Positions 14,070 to 23,223 of a DNA stretch of 64,000 nucleotides are shown here, piece after piece (the first letter of the stretch is position 1; every line of letters starts with the position of its first letter). The DNA is from Sphingomonadales bacterium (GTDB taxonomy: Bacteria > Pseudomonadota > Alphaproteobacteria > Sphingomonadales > Sphingomonadaceae): contig JAFLDB010000011.1 of NCBI GenBank assembly GCA_017302615.1, forward strand, positions 28,654 through 92,653, read 5' to 3'. The notes beneath the pieces are model-generated. The model was not told the origin of the DNA. It saw nothing but the letters and a program-made list of their open reading frames with translations, and made no database searches. The position numbers and the translations under genes were made by a program.

Positions 14070-14231
14070 ATGGCGCCGTGGATCGCAATCGCCATTGTCT
14101 TCGTCTCGCTGGCCGTGGTGCTGGTGCTGCGCAGCGGCCGGCAACGCGATGGCAGCAGTTCGGCGGGTGGCTCCGACGGAGCTGACGGCGGATACTATCA
14201 TGGCGGCGATGACGGCGGCGGCGGCGATTGA
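14070..14231 (+). CDS. small membrane protein with Gly/Asp-rich tail
   Basis: A 53-residue protein: one membrane helix at about 3-20 (PWIAIAIVFVSLAVVLVL), a short basic stretch, then a tail of Ser, Gly and Asp with GGYYHGGDDGGGGD at the end. Similar tails end several sphingomonad membrane proteins. It follows the DUF1330 gene by 7 bp, with AGGTCG upstream. Function unknown; the tail might bind metal through Asp and His, but that is conjecture. Confidence 0.65.
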   Translation: MAPWIAIAIVFVSLAVVLVLRSGRQRDGSSSAGGSDGADGGYYHGGDDGGGGD

Positions 14232-14303
14232 TCCCGATCACAGACCGGGCTTTCGTTATCACCGATAAGGGGGCGTCATCAAGCCAGTGAAAGGATGCTT
14301 GCC

Positions 14304-14525
14304 ATGAAGATCCGTCTTGCCGCCCTTGCCCCGCTGGGCATTGCCCTCGCTCTGGCCGCCTGCGGTTCGCAGGAAGCCGAGCAGGCCCCCGCGAGCCCCG
14401 AGCCCGAAGCGCCGTCGAGCGAATGGGTCGCCGAAAATCCGACCGAGCCGGCCGTTCCGGTCGATCTGCCGACCACGGCGATGACCAACGCCCCCGCCAG
14501 CGAAGCGGCTCCGGCGGCGAAGTAG
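14304..14525 (+). CDS. small lipoprotein
   Basis: A 73-residue protein with a lipoprotein signal: MKIRLAALAPLGIALAL then the lipobox LAAC. The mature part is Pro/Ala/Glu-rich and probably disordered (EAEQAPASPEPEAPSSEW). AAAGGA lies eight bases before ATG 14304; a second in-frame ATG sits at 14295. It is likely lipidated and held in the envelope. Its role is unknown; low-complexity lipoproteins like this are common in sphingomonads. Confidence 0.75.
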   Translation: MKIRLAALAPLGIALALAACGSQEAEQAPASPEPEAPSSEWVAENPTEPAVPVDLPTTAMTNAPASEAAPAAK

Positions 14526-14532
14526 CGCCAGC

Positions 14533-14925
14533 CTAACGCCGGGCGCGCAGGGCCATGGCCGGCAACAGCGCGAACAGCGCCTGTCCAGCCAGGCCCAGCG
14601 CTCCGGCCGGGCGGGTCAGGCCGGCGGCCCAGTCGGCCGGGGTCTGTCCGGCCAGGGTCATGGCCAGCGCCAGCTCGGCCAGCAGCAGCAGGGCGAAGGC
14701 GATCAGGCCGATGGCCAGCGCCGCGCCGGTGGCCGTGATGGCGTAGCGGCGCACCACCCGGCGGGCGAGCAGCCAGCTGGCCGGCAGCATCACCGGCAGC
14801 TCTGCCGCGACCGCCGCGAGATCGCCCAGCATCGGCGCCAGCCACAGCGTGCGGACCGTGCCCAGCACGAAGCCGAGCGCGAAGACCGGGAGGAAATAGG
14901 CCAGGGCCGGGCGCAGCAGCGCCAC
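14533..14925 (-). CDS. integral membrane protein of unknown function
   Basis: 130 residues with four predicted membrane segments at about 5-25, 38-55, 65-90 and 105-125. There are few charged residues apart from RR pairs facing one side (LLARRVVRRYAI, ALRARR end). I recognise no named family. It starts 3 bp after the stop of the upstream gene at 14929-15360 on the same strand, so the two form a small membrane-protein operon. It is convergent with the small lipoprotein gene. Confidence 0.75.
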   Translation of the reverse strand: MALLRPALAYFLPVFALGFVLGTVRTLWLAPMLGDLAAVAAELPVMLPASWLLARRVVRRYAITATGAALAIGLIAFALLLLAELALAMTLAGQTPADWAAGLTRPAGALGLAGQALFALLPAMALRARR

Positions 14926-14928
14926 GGC

Positions 14929-15360
14929 TCAGGCCAGCCAGGTGCCGGGGTTGGGCATCGGCTCACGCTTTTGCGCGCGGATCAGCGAGAGCACGCAGCG
15001 CACCACCACCAGGGCCATGGTGCCCAGCAGGATGAAGGCCCCGACCACCAGGATCAGGGTCAGGAAACCGATGATCGATCCGGCCAGGCCAATCCAGAAG
15101 GTGTTGATCAGGTATTGGTAGTGCGAAGCCTCCCACGGATCGCGTCCGGCCTCGCCCTTCCAGACATAGGCCAGCACCAGGCCGACCAGCGAAGTGATGC
15201 CGAGCAGGAACGAGCTGAGGTAAAGCAGCGAAACGATCGTCGGATAGTTGAAATCGAACCCGCCCTGCGGCTGGCCCGAAGGCGTGGGCGGCGGGGTCGG
15301 TCCCGGGTTGGGGTTCGGGGTCATCGACGGCGGCGGACCGCTGAGATCGGTTTCGGACAT
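14929..15360 (-). CDS. DUF4870-like membrane protein with proline-rich N-terminus
   Basis: 143 residues. The first ~33 are Pro/Gly/Asn-rich (PNPNPGPTPPPTPSGQPQGG) and probably cytosolic and disordered. Three membrane segments follow at about 42-67, 85-108 and 110-128. LLYLSSFLLGITSLVGLVLAYVWK and SHYQYLINTFWIGL resemble the DUF4870/Tic20-like small-membrane-protein family. It is the first gene of a two-gene operon with the four-helix protein downstream. No substrate or partner can be named. Confidence 0.75.
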   Translation of the reverse strand: MSETDLSGPPPSMTPNPNPGPTPPPTPSGQPQGGFDFNYPTIVSLLYLSSFLLGITSLVGLVLAYVWKGEAGRDPWEASHYQYLINTFWIGLAGSIIGFLTLILVVGAFILLGTMALVVVRCVLSLIRAQKREPMPNPGTWLA

Positions 15361-15439
15361 GGTGCTTCCCCTCGGCCCCGCAAAAGGCGCGGCCCTGCGG
15401 GCGCATCATGCCCGAGCGGGGCGCAAGGTCAATGCCGCG

Positions 15440-16042
15440 TTAGTGCCCCCAGGGCGCGGGCGGGGCGGGGACGGGGCGGGTCAGATCGAACTCCACCCGG
15501 AACAGCCGGGCGTTGGGTGGCTGGCGGGTCAGCTGATAGGCAAAGCGGCCCTCGCCAACTTCCACCCGCCAGACATTGGTGATCGAAACCGTGCGCCCCT
15601 CGGCCTTGAACATGGCAATGCTCTCCGCATCGACCGGGAAGTCCTGCGCGGCGGCAGTCCCCGCGCTGGCGGTATCGCCGCCGTAGAGCGTCATGGAGTC
15701 GGGCTTGCCGTCCTCGTGCCGGTGATCGTGCTTCAGCCGCAGACCGGCGGGCGTGCGGGTGATCAGCCAGGTGCGGCTGCGGTCCCAGCTGCCATCGGCG
15801 CGCTGGACGTGGAACGGCACGGCGATCCGGCTGGCGGAGCATTCGCGCAAATGCATCACCATGGCCGCGCCGCGCATGTCGGCATCGGGCGCCTCGTTGC
15901 TGACCAGCCGCCCGGCATAGGCCTTGCCGCAATGGCGCGACAGTTCCTGCCAGAAGGCATCCTGCGGGCTGGCGGCGGGCGTGGTGGCGCAGCCGGCCAG
16001 AGCCAGCGCGGCGAGGGCGGAAAGCAGATGCAGAGGCTTCAT
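15440..16042 (-). CDS. lipoprotein of unknown function
   Basis: A 200-residue protein with lipobox LALAGC at the end of a signal peptide starting MKPLHLLSALAAL. The mature part begins ATTPAASPQDAFW and holds two cysteines (RHCGKAY, LRECSAS), an RVEVGEGRFAY strand region and a Pro-rich end. HLRECSASRIAVPFHV and KHDHRHEDGKPDSMTLYGGD are motifs I associate with an uncharacterised sphingomonad lipoprotein group. ATG 16042 gives a clean signal; in-frame codons upstream are probably untranslated. It lies 38 bp after wecC and may share its transcript. Confidence 0.8.
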   Translation of the reverse strand: MKPLHLLSALAALALAGCATTPAASPQDAFWQELSRHCGKAYAGRLVSNEAPDADMRGAAMVMHLRECSASRIAVPFHVQRADGSWDRSRTWLITRTPAGLRLKHDHRHEDGKPDSMTLYGGDTASAGTAAAQDFPVDAESIAMFKAEGRTVSITNVWRVEVGEGRFAYQLTRQPPNARLFRVEFDLTRPVPAPPAPWGH

Positions 16043-16080
16043 CCGCCGCACCGTGGCAGGGCGGCGGATGGGTGGCAAGA

Positions 16081-17382
16081 TCAGCTGGCCAGTTTGAGCT
16101 GATCCCGCTGCGGCAATGCGGCCTTGGGCTGATCGAGCCAGATCCCGCGCGTGTCATAGACCGCCTTGGCCATGCGTTCGGCCAGCGGCACGGCCTTGAA
16201 GGCATCGTGATCGACCAGCACGATCAGCACGCCGCAGCTTTCCAGCGCGGTATCGATGTCGATCAGTTCGGCTTCCGTGCCCTCGAACTCGCGCGGCAGT
16301 TCGGTGGCATAGGGTTCCACCACCTTGATCCGGCTGCCGTACTTGCGGGCCAGCCGCGCCGCGACCGCGCGGGCCGGGCTTTCGCGGAAATCGTCGATGT
16401 TGGCCTTGAAGGCCAGGCCCAGGCAGGCAACCGTCTGGCCGGGGCTGGCCTCGATCAGCGCTTCTGCGCGGGCGATCACGTGGTGGATCTTGCCGTCGTT
16501 CACGCCGCGGGCGGTGCGGATCAGCGGGGTTTCCTCCGGCGCGCCGTGGACGATGAACCAGGGGTCGACCGCGATGCAGTGGCCGCCCACGCCCGGACCC
16601 GGCTGCAGGATGTTGACGCGCGGGTGGCGGTTGGCCAGCCGGATCACTTCCCACACGTCCAGCCCCATCCGGTCGGCAACGATGCTCAATTCGTTGGCGA
16701 AGGCGATGTTGACGTCGCGGTAGGCGTTTTCGACCAGCTTGGTCATTTCCGCGCTGCGGCTGTCGGTCACCACGCAGGTCCCGCGCACGAACAGCTTGTA
16801 GAAGCTCAGCGCCTTGCGCGCGCAGCGCGGGGTGATGCCGCCGATCGAGCGGTCGTTGTTGGTCAGTTCCTCCAGGATGCGGCCGGGCAGGACGCGTTCC
16901 GGGCAATAGGAGATGGCGATGTCCGGCGTCTCGGTGGTCAGGCCGGGACACTTCAGGTCCGGGCGGCGGGCGGCGATCAGGTCGCGCAGCGCTTCGGTCG
17001 TGCCGACCGGCGAGGTCGATTCCAGGATCACGCAGTCGCCGGCCTTGAGCACCTTGGCAACCGCTTCACCGGCGGCGAGGACATAGGAAATGTCCGGCGC
17101 GTGATTGGCATCGAACGGCGTCGGCACGGCGATGATGAAGACATCGGCCGGGGCCATCTCGGTCGAGGCCTTGAGCAGGCCGCGCGCCACCACGCCCTGG
17201 ACCAGCCCGTCGAGATCGACTTCCTCGATATGGATTTCGCCGCGGTTGATCGTGTCGACCACGCTCTGCGTCACGTCGACGCCGTGAACCCTGCAACCCG
17301 CGCGGGCCACGACCGCGGCGGTCGGCAGCCCGATATATCCAAGACCTACAACGCAAACGTCCGGCTTAGTGTCCGATTTCAT
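16081..17382 (-). CDS. wecC: UDP-N-acetyl-D-mannosamine dehydrogenase
   Basis: Oxidises UDP-ManNAc to UDP-ManNAcA with two NAD molecules, supplying an acidic sugar for surface polysaccharide. 433 residues: NAD site VVGLGYIGLP at 11-20, central domain with LVENAYRDVNIAFANE, the catalytic Cys in GPGVGGHCIAVDPWF, and the C-terminal UDP-binding domain with LGLAFKANIDDFRESPA. The length is normal. Its start overlaps the end of wecB by 17 bp, so translation is coupled. The product enzymes work in sequence with WecB, but no glycosyltransferases are adjacent. Confidence 0.95.
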   Translation of the reverse strand: MKSDTKPDVCVVGLGYIGLPTAAVVARAGCRVHGVDVTQSVVDTINRGEIHIEEVDLDGLVQGVVARGLLKASTEMAPADVFIIAVPTPFDANHAPDISYVLAAGEAVAKVLKAGDCVILESTSPVGTTEALRDLIAARRPDLKCPGLTTETPDIAISYCPERVLPGRILEELTNNDRSIGGITPRCARKALSFYKLFVRGTCVVTDSRSAEMTKLVENAYRDVNIAFANELSIVADRMGLDVWEVIRLANRHPRVNILQPGPGVGGHCIAVDPWFIVHGAPEETPLIRTARGVNDGKIHHVIARAEALIEASPGQTVACLGLAFKANIDDFRESPARAVAARLARKYGSRIKVVEPYATELPREFEGTEAELIDIDTALESCGVLIVLVDHDAFKAVPLAERMAKAVYDTRGIWLDQPKAALPQRDQLKLAS

Positions 17383-18499
17383 TACCCAGCAGCTCCACGA
17401 TCCGGCGCGCGGAGTTCCCGTCCCCGAAGGGATTGTGGGCCCGGGCCATGCTTTCGTAAGCGGCCTTATCGTCGAGAAGGTTGAACAATTCGGTAACGAT
17501 AACCGATGTTTCGGTGCCGACCAGCTTCGCGGTTCCGGCCGCGACGCCTTCGGGGCGCTCGGTCGTCTCGCGCATCACCAGCACCGGCTTGCCCAGGGCG
17601 GGCGCTTCTTCCTGCACCCCGCCGCTGTCGGTCAGCATGATTTCGGCGATGGAAAGCAGGTGGGCGAAGTGCGGATAGTCGAGCGGTTCGATCAGCGCGA
17701 CATTGTCCAGCCCGTCGAGCGCCGCGCCCATCACCTTGCGGACATTGGGGTTGAGGTGGACCGGGAAGATCACCGCCACGTCTGGCCGCGCGGCGATCTG
17801 GCGGATCGCTTCGGCAATCGCCTCCATCCCGCCGCCGAAATTCTCGCGCCGGTGGCTGGTGACGCCGATGATCCGCTTGCCGGCGAACCGGGCCTTGAGA
17901 TCGTCGAGCCCGCTGGCGAGCGAGGGATCGGCCGCGATCCGTTGGCCGACCCAGTGCAGCGCGTCGATCACCGTGTTGCCGGTCACGTGGACGCGGGCGG
18001 GATCGACCTGTTCGGCAATGAGCGCGCCCGCCGAAACCTCGGTCGGGGCGAAGTGCAGGCTGGCGATGGTGCCGATGATCTTGCGGTTCACCTCCTCCGG
18101 CCAGGGGTGATAGATGTTGCCGCTGCGCAGGCCGGCCTCGACATGGTCGACCGGGATCTGGCGGTAATAGGCGGCCAGCGCCCCGGCCATCGCCGTGGCC
18201 GTATCGCCCTGCACGATCACCCGGACGGGTTTCACTTCGTCCATCACCCGGCCCAGCCCGGTCAGCAGCGCGGCGGTCAGGCTGTCGAGCGTCTGATCGG
18301 GCTTCATCAGGTCCAGATCGTGATCGGGGGTCAGCCCGGCGATTTCCAGCACCTGGTCCAGCATCTGGCGGTGCTGGGCGGACACGCAGACCACCGGGGT
18401 AAAGCGCGGATCGTCGCGCAGCGCGGCGACGACGGGGAACAGCTTGATCGCTTCGGGGCGGGTGCCGAACACGACGAGGATCTTGGCAGGCTCAGTCAT
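17366..18499 (-). CDS. wecB: UDP-N-acetylglucosamine 2-epimerase (non-hydrolysing)
   Basis: Interconverts UDP-GlcNAc and UDP-ManNAc. 377 residues with VVFGTRPEAIKLFP at the N-terminus, the UDP-sugar site DHVEAGLRSGN, HRRENFGGG, and DSGGVQEEAPALGKP with RETTERPEG near the end; all are hallmarks of the non-hydrolysing family. It is first in a two-gene unit with wecC (17-bp overlap), so together they turn UDP-GlcNAc into UDP-ManNAcA in the cytosol. Promoters for it and for the divergent epimerase must lie in the 63-bp spacer 18500-18562. Confidence 0.95.
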   Translation of the reverse strand: MTEPAKILVVFGTRPEAIKLFPVVAALRDDPRFTPVVCVSAQHRQMLDQVLEIAGLTPDHDLDLMKPDQTLDSLTAALLTGLGRVMDEVKPVRVIVQGDTATAMAGALAAYYRQIPVDHVEAGLRSGNIYHPWPEEVNRKIIGTIASLHFAPTEVSAGALIAEQVDPARVHVTGNTVIDALHWVGQRIAADPSLASGLDDLKARFAGKRIIGVTSHRRENFGGGMEAIAEAIRQIAARPDVAVIFPVHLNPNVRKVMGAALDGLDNVALIEPLDYPHFAHLLSIAEIMLTDSGGVQEEAPALGKPVLVMRETTERPEGVAAGTAKLVGTETSVIVTELFNLLDDKAAYESMARAHNPFGDGNSARRIVELLGNEIGH

Positions 18500-18562
18500 G
18501 CAATTTCCCCTAACGCCTGAGTGTTAACCATGAAATAAGAGCGGTCGGCCTAGGAGCGATCC

Positions 18563-19561
18563 ATGCGTGTGCTTGTTACCGGCGCGGCCGGGTTCATCGG
18601 ATATGCCCTTGCCCAGCATCTGCTGGCGCGCGGCGACGTCGTCGTGGGTGTCGACAACCTCAACGACTATTACCAGGTCAGCCTGAAGCGCGACCGGCTG
18701 GCGGCGCTGGCCGGGGCCGGGGGCAACCGGTTCACGTTCCACCACCTCGATTTCTCGGACATGGCCGCGCTCGATGCAGCATTGGCGGGTCAGCCGATCG
18801 ACCGGATCGTCCACCTCGGCGCCCAGGCCGGGGTGCGCTACAGCCTGGAAAACCCGCAGGCCTATGTGCAGTCCAATCTGGCCGGGCACGTCAACCTGCT
18901 GGAACTGGCGCGGCACCGGCAGGTGGAGCACATGGTCTATGCCAGCTCCAGCTCGGTCTATGGCGGCAATGCCAAGCTGCCCTTTGCGGTGGAGGACCGG
19001 ACCGACCACCCGGTCTCGCTCTATGCCGCGACCAAGCGTGCGGACGAGCTGATGAGCGAAACCTACGCCCACCTGTTCCGCCTGCCGCTGACCGGCCTCA
19101 GGTTCTTCACCGTCTATGGCCCGTGGGGCCGGCCAGACATGATGATGTGGAAGTTCACCCAGGCGATCCTGGCGGGAGCGCCGATCCCGGTGTTCAACCA
19201 CGGCGACATGTACCGCGATTTCACCTATATCGACGACATCATCGCCGGGGTAGTGGCCTGCCTCGATCATCCGCCCGCCGATGACGGTGCGCAAAAGGCC
19301 GGGGGCAGCGTCAAGCCGCATGCGCTCTACAACATCGGCAACAGCCGCTCCGAGCAGCTGATGAAAGTGATCGGACTGCTGGAAGAAGCCTGCGGGCGGA
19401 AGGCCGAGCTGGACATGCTGCCGATGCAGCCGGGCGACGTCCACAAGACCTATGCCGACATCAGCGCGATATCCCGCGAGCTGGGCTATGCGCCGACGAC
19501 CGCGATCGAGGAAGGTGTCCCCAGCTTTGTGCGCTGGTACCGGGAATACCACCGCATCTGA
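18563..19561 (+). CDS. NAD-dependent nucleotide-sugar epimerase (UDP-glucuronate 4-epimerase-like)
   Basis: An extended short-chain dehydrogenase of 332 residues. NAD site TGAAGFIGYALAQHLL at residues 6-21, then GVDNLNDYY, which is typical of UDP-glucuronate 4-epimerases. The catalytic triad is SSSVYG (Ser), with YAATKRADE giving Tyr-x3-Lys. FTVYGPWGRPDMMMWKFT fits the same subgroup. It probably makes UDP-galacturonate for surface polysaccharide. It is divergent from wecB, so the three genes likely serve one envelope pathway. Exact substrate is inferred from the subgroup motifs. Confidence 0.9.
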   Translation: MRVLVTGAAGFIGYALAQHLLARGDVVVGVDNLNDYYQVSLKRDRLAALAGAGGNRFTFHHLDFSDMAALDAALAGQPIDRIVHLGAQAGVRYSLENPQAYVQSNLAGHVNLLELARHRQVEHMVYASSSSVYGGNAKLPFAVEDRTDHPVSLYAATKRADELMSETYAHLFRLPLTGLRFFTVYGPWGRPDMMMWKFTQAILAGAPIPVFNHGDMYRDFTYIDDIIAGVVACLDHPPADDGAQKAGGSVKPHALYNIGNSRSEQLMKVIGLLEEACGRKAELDMLPMQPGDVHKTYADISAISRELGYAPTTAIEEGVPSFVRWYREYHRI

Positions 19562-19601
19562 ACCCTTGCCCTGCGGCGCGGGGCGGGCCATGCTGGCGGG
19601 C

Positions 19602-20114
19602 ATGAACCGCACGCTTGCTCTTGCCATCGCCGGCGCCGCCGTACTGGCCGCTGCCCCCGCCAACGCAGACTGGGAAAAGACCCGCTGGGGCGATCCGGTC
19701 GAAAAGGTCGTGGCCAAGGCAGGCCCCGGGGCGGAGCCCTTTGCCGGAACCGAAAAGCAGCGCGTGTTCGAACAGGATTACCGCGCCCGCCGCCGCGGTG
19801 AGATGAACGGCGTGGCGGTGGAATGGCAGTTCTTCTTCAATGCCGGGGGCGGCCTCAGCGTGGTGAAGATCGTGCCGCAGGATACGGCCAACTGCCCGGC
19901 CTTCCTGGCCATGATCCGCGGCACTCTGGCCCAGCCGGCGGACACCCGGGTCCAGAAGCTCGGCAATCTTGAGCTGAAGACCGAAATCCATGCCGACAAG
20001 CGCAAGAACCTCGCCATGATGGTGCTGGATGCCTCGACCCCGTCGAAGTCGACCCAGCTGTGCCACATCACCTATCAGTCCTATGGCGATGGCATGCCGG
20101 GCCTGCGGAAGTAA
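19602..20114 (+). CDS. secreted protein of unknown function
   Basis: 170 residues with a clear signal peptide (MNRTLALAIAGAAVLAAAPA, cleavage after ANA). The mature part begins DWEKTRWGDPVEKVV and contains VEWQFFFNAGGGLSVVKI, a beta-rich stretch, and cysteines in TANCPAF and QLCHIT. I recognise no family; W-G-D-x-x-E-K-V is reminiscent of small periplasmic proteins in sphingomonads. An in-frame ATG at 19590 is also possible. The gene ends 12 bp before dcd, so they may be co-transcribed. Confidence 0.7.
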   Translation: MNRTLALAIAGAAVLAAAPANADWEKTRWGDPVEKVVAKAGPGAEPFAGTEKQRVFEQDYRARRRGEMNGVAVEWQFFFNAGGGLSVVKIVPQDTANCPAFLAMIRGTLAQPADTRVQKLGNLELKTEIHADKRKNLAMMVLDASTPSKSTQLCHITYQSYGDGMPGLRK

Positions 20115-20126
20115 GCGGGACAAGTC

Positions 20127-20681
20127 ATGGCAATTCTTTCTGACAAGTGGATCCGCAACGAGGCGCGCCTTGGCGGGATGATCGAGCCCTTCGTCGAGCA
20201 TCAGAAGCGCGAGGGCTGCATTTCCTATGGCCTGTCCAGCTACGGCTATGACGCGCGGGTGGCGGACGAGTTCAAGATCTTCACCAATGTCCATTCGGCG
20301 GTGGTCGATCCCAAGAACTTTTCCGATGACAGCTTCGTCGATGTGAAGACCGATTGCTGCATCATCCCGCCCAACAGCTTTGCCCTGGCCCGCACGGTCG
20401 AATATTTCCGCATCCCGCGCGATGTGCTGGTGATCTGCCTGGGCAAGAGCACCTATGCCCGCTGCGGGATCATCGTCAACGTCACTCCGCTGGAGCCGGA
20501 ATGGGAAGGCCACGTGACGCTGGAATTTTCCAACACCACGCCGCTTCCGGCCAAGATCTACGCCAACGAAGGCGCCTGCCAGTTCCTGTTCCTCAAGGGC
20601 GATCAGCCGTGCGAGACCAGCTATGCCGACCGCAGCGGCAAGTACATGGGCCAGCGCGGGGTGACCCTGCCCAAGCTTTGA
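20127..20681 (+). CDS. dcd: dCTP deaminase
   Basis: Deaminates dCTP to dUTP for dTTP synthesis. 184 residues, the family's usual size. MAILSDKWI opens as usual. [15 protein letters not shown], the nucleotide site [11 protein letters not shown], the catalytic Glu within [15 protein letters not shown], and [12 protein letters not shown] at the C-terminus (nucleotide lid) are all present. It has the monofunctional form; no sign of the bifunctional dUTPase variant was looked for beyond this. An acyl-CoA dehydrogenase follows 13 bp downstream, which is an unusual partner. Confidence 0.96.
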   Translation: MAILSDKWIRNEARLGGMIEPFVEHQKREGCISYGLSSYGYDARVADEFKIFTNVHSAVVDPKNFSDDSFVDVKTDCCIIPPNSFALARTVEYFRIPRDVLVICLGKSTYARCGIIVNVTPLEPEWEGHVTLEFSNTTPLPAKIYANEGACQFLFLKGDQPCETSYADRSGKYMGQRGVTLPKL

Positions 20682-20694
20682 AGGAGTAGGACGG

Positions 20695-21867
20695 ATGGAA
20701 GCGCCCTTGTTCGATCAGTGGCGCGCCCGCTCGCCACATTACGACGACAGCCACGAGGCGGTCTGCGACACTGTCCGCGCCTTTGTGGCCAAGGAAATCA
20801 CCCCCAACGTCGACAAGTGGGAAGCCGCCGGGCAGCTGCCGCGCGACTTGCACCGCAAGGCGGCTGAGGCCGGCATCATCGGCCTCAATTACCCGGAGGA
20901 ATTCGGCGGCACCGGCAATGCCTTCACCCTGTTCCACTCCCTGGTCCAGACCGAGGAACTGGCCCGGCCCGGTGCTGGCGGGATCTGCGCCTCGCTGATG
21001 ACCCACGGGATCGGCCTGCCGCCGATCCTCGCCATGGGCAGCCCGGAACTGCAGCGCCGGATCGCCCCGGCGGTGCTGGCGGGTGAGAAACTGATCTGCC
21101 TGGGGATTACCGAACCGGGCGGGGGGTCCGACGTGGCGCAGCTGCGCACCAAGGCGGAACGCAAGGGCGCCAGCTATATCGTCAACGGCGAGAAGACCTA
21201 CATCACCACCGGCATGCGGGCCGATTACATCACCCTGGCGGTCCGCACCGGCGGACCCGGCTTTGGCGGGATTTCGCTGCTGCTGGTGGAACTGGACCGC
21301 CCCGGGGTTACCCGGACGGCGCTTGCCAAGATGGGCTGGCACGCCAGCGATACGGCGACGATCCATTTCGACAATGTCGAAGTGCCGGCGGAAAACCTGA
21401 TCGGGCCGGAGAACGGCGGATTTGCCGGGATCATGCGCAATTTCAACGGCGAGCGGCTGGGGATGAGCCAGCAGGCCGTGGCCTTTGCCCGGATCTGCTA
21501 TGAGGACGCGCTCGACTGGGCGCGGCAACGGGAAACCTTCGGCAAGCCGCTGATCACCAACCAGGTGATCCGTCACAAGCTGGCCGACATGGTCCGCCGG
21601 ATCCAGGCCAGCCAGGCCTGGATCGACCACTGCGCCTGGACCGTGCTGAACGACTGCGCCTTTCCCGGCGACTTTGCCCTGCTGAAAGTGCAGGCGACCC
21701 AGACCATGGAATTCTGCGCCCGCGAAGCCTGCCAGATCCTGGGCGGGGCCAGCTTTATGCGCGGCGGCCGGGTGGAACGGATCTACCGCGAAGTCCGCGT
21801 GATGGCGATCGGCGGCGGCAGCGAGGAGATCATGTTCGATCTGGCCAGCCGGCAGTACCGGTTCTGA
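20695..21867 (+). CDS. acyl-CoA dehydrogenase, LCAD-like active site
   Basis: A flavin enzyme of 390 residues that makes 2-enoyl-CoA from acyl-CoA. LGITEPGGGSDVAQLRTKAE and ITTGMRADYITLAVRTG form the FAD/substrate middle domain, and RQRETFGKPLITNQVIRHKL is the FAD-binding C-terminal part. The usual Glu of the EGT motif is replaced (IGGGSEEIM), so the base is probably Glu270 in CYEDAL, the position used in long-chain and isovaleryl enzymes. GAAGGAG precedes ATG 20695. Its chain-length range is not readable. Confidence 0.92.
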   Translation: MEAPLFDQWRARSPHYDDSHEAVCDTVRAFVAKEITPNVDKWEAAGQLPRDLHRKAAEAGIIGLNYPEEFGGTGNAFTLFHSLVQTEELARPGAGGICASLMTHGIGLPPILAMGSPELQRRIAPAVLAGEKLICLGITEPGGGSDVAQLRTKAERKGASYIVNGEKTYITTGMRADYITLAVRTGGPGFGGISLLLVELDRPGVTRTALAKMGWHASDTATIHFDNVEVPAENLIGPENGGFAGIMRNFNGERLGMSQQAVAFARICYEDALDWARQRETFGKPLITNQVIRHKLADMVRRIQASQAWIDHCAWTVLNDCAFPGDFALLKVQATQTMEFCAREACQILGGASFMRGGRVERIYREVRVMAIGGGSEEIMFDLASRQYRF

Positions 21868-22042
21868 TTTCAAGTGCTGTTTTGGCGCGGCCAGAACTGA
21901 GCGGGCCGGTGCTGCCCTCGCGTAAGCGGATCAAACCTCAACCTTCCGTAACGTCCGCCGAAACCCGTTTTACATTGCCACCGGATTGTGGCCTTCTGGC
22001 CCCAATCCCGCCGCCAGATTCGGGACCTGAGGAGAGTTTGAC

Positions 22043-23221
22043 ATGACTGCCAAGGCAGACCGTCCCTACGATATCGTTGTCTATGGCGCGACCGGGTACA
22101 CCGGCCGCCTGGTGGCTGAATACCTGGCCCACCATTACCAGGGCAAAGGTCCGAAGTGGGCCATGGCCGGGCGCAGCGCGGACAAGCTGGCCGAAGTGCG
22201 GGACCTGATCGGTGCGCCGGCCGATACCCCGCTGGTGGTCGCCAATTCGGACGATCCGGCAAGCATGCAGGCGCTGGCGGAAAGCACCCGCGTGGTCGTC
22301 ACCACGGTAGGCCCCTATCAGCTTTATGGCGAGCCGCTGCTCAAGGCCTGCGTCGCGGCCGGAACCGACTATGCCGACCTGTGCGGCGAACCGGGCTGGA
22401 TGCGCGAGATGATCGACAAGTACCACGATGCCGCCAAGGCTTCGGGCGCCCGGATCGCCTTCTCATCCGGCTTTGATTCGATCCCGTTCGATCTCGGCGT
22501 CTTCATGCTGCAGAAGGAAGCCAAGGCCCGCCACGGCAGCCCGGCACCGCGCGTCAAGGGCCGGGTCCGGGCGATGCAGGGCACCTTCTCCGGCGGGACG
22601 GCGGCCAGCCTGACCGAAACGATGAAGGCCGTGGCCAGGAACCCGTCGCTGATCAAGATCCTGCAAAGCCCGTTCGGCCTGACCCCGGGCTTTGAAGGGC
22701 CTTCGCAGCCGATGGGGCTGATGCCGGAGTACGATGAAAGCGTCGGCAAGTGGGCCGCGCCGTTCATCATGGCCACGATCAACACCAAGAATGTCCATCG
22801 CACCAATTTCCTGCTGGGCCATCCCTATGGCGCGGACTTCAAGTATGACGAGATGATGCTGACCAGCGCGGGCGAGATCGGTGAAAAGGCCGCCCATGCC
22901 GTGGCCGAAATGCTGAAGAACCCGTTTGGCGCGAAGCCGCCCAAGCCGGGCGAAGGGCCGAGCAAGGAAGAGCGCGAGAACGGCTTTTACGACGTGCTGT
23001 TCATCGGCGAATGGCCGGACGGCAAGTCCATCCGCTACGGGGTCAAGGGCCGCTACGATCCGGGCTATGGCTCGACCAGCCGGATGATTGCCGAAACCGG
23101 CATTGCCCTGCTCGATTGCAAAGCTGAAGGCGGCGTCTCGCTGCCCGGCGCACTGCTGGGCGAGGCGCTGGTCCAGCGCTTGCAGGACCATGCCGAGATC
23201 ACTTTCGCGGTGGAGGACTGA
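22043..23221 (+). CDS. saccharopine dehydrogenase-like / trans-acting enoyl reductase family protein
   Basis: 392 residues with the N-terminal NAD(P) fold DIVVYGATGYTGRLVAEYL and AMAGRSADKL, then TTVGPYQLYGEPLLKACVAAGTDYADLCGE and the GFDSIPFDLG motif typical of this group (Rv2449c-like). Members act as enoyl reductases in lipid or polyketide synthesis in mycobacteria, or are uncharacterised. GAGGAG lies ten bases before the ATG. It is first of a four-gene run with an LEH-type protein and two MFS carriers (gaps 2, 18 and -4 bp). Its reaction here is unknown. Confidence 0.88.
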   Translation: MTAKADRPYDIVVYGATGYTGRLVAEYLAHHYQGKGPKWAMAGRSADKLAEVRDLIGAPADTPLVVANSDDPASMQALAESTRVVVTTVGPYQLYGEPLLKACVAAGTDYADLCGEPGWMREMIDKYHDAAKASGARIAFSSGFDSIPFDLGVFMLQKEAKARHGSPAPRVKGRVRAMQGTFSGGTAASLTETMKAVARNPSLIKILQSPFGLTPGFEGPSQPMGLMPEYDESVGKWAAPFIMATINTKNVHRTNFLLGHPYGADFKYDEMMLTSAGEIGEKAAHAVAEMLKNPFGAKPPKPGEGPSKEERENGFYDVLFIGEWPDGKSIRYGVKGRYDPGYGSTSRMIAETGIALLDCKAEGGVSLPGALLGEALVQRLQDHAEITFAVED

Positions 23222-23223
23222 CC

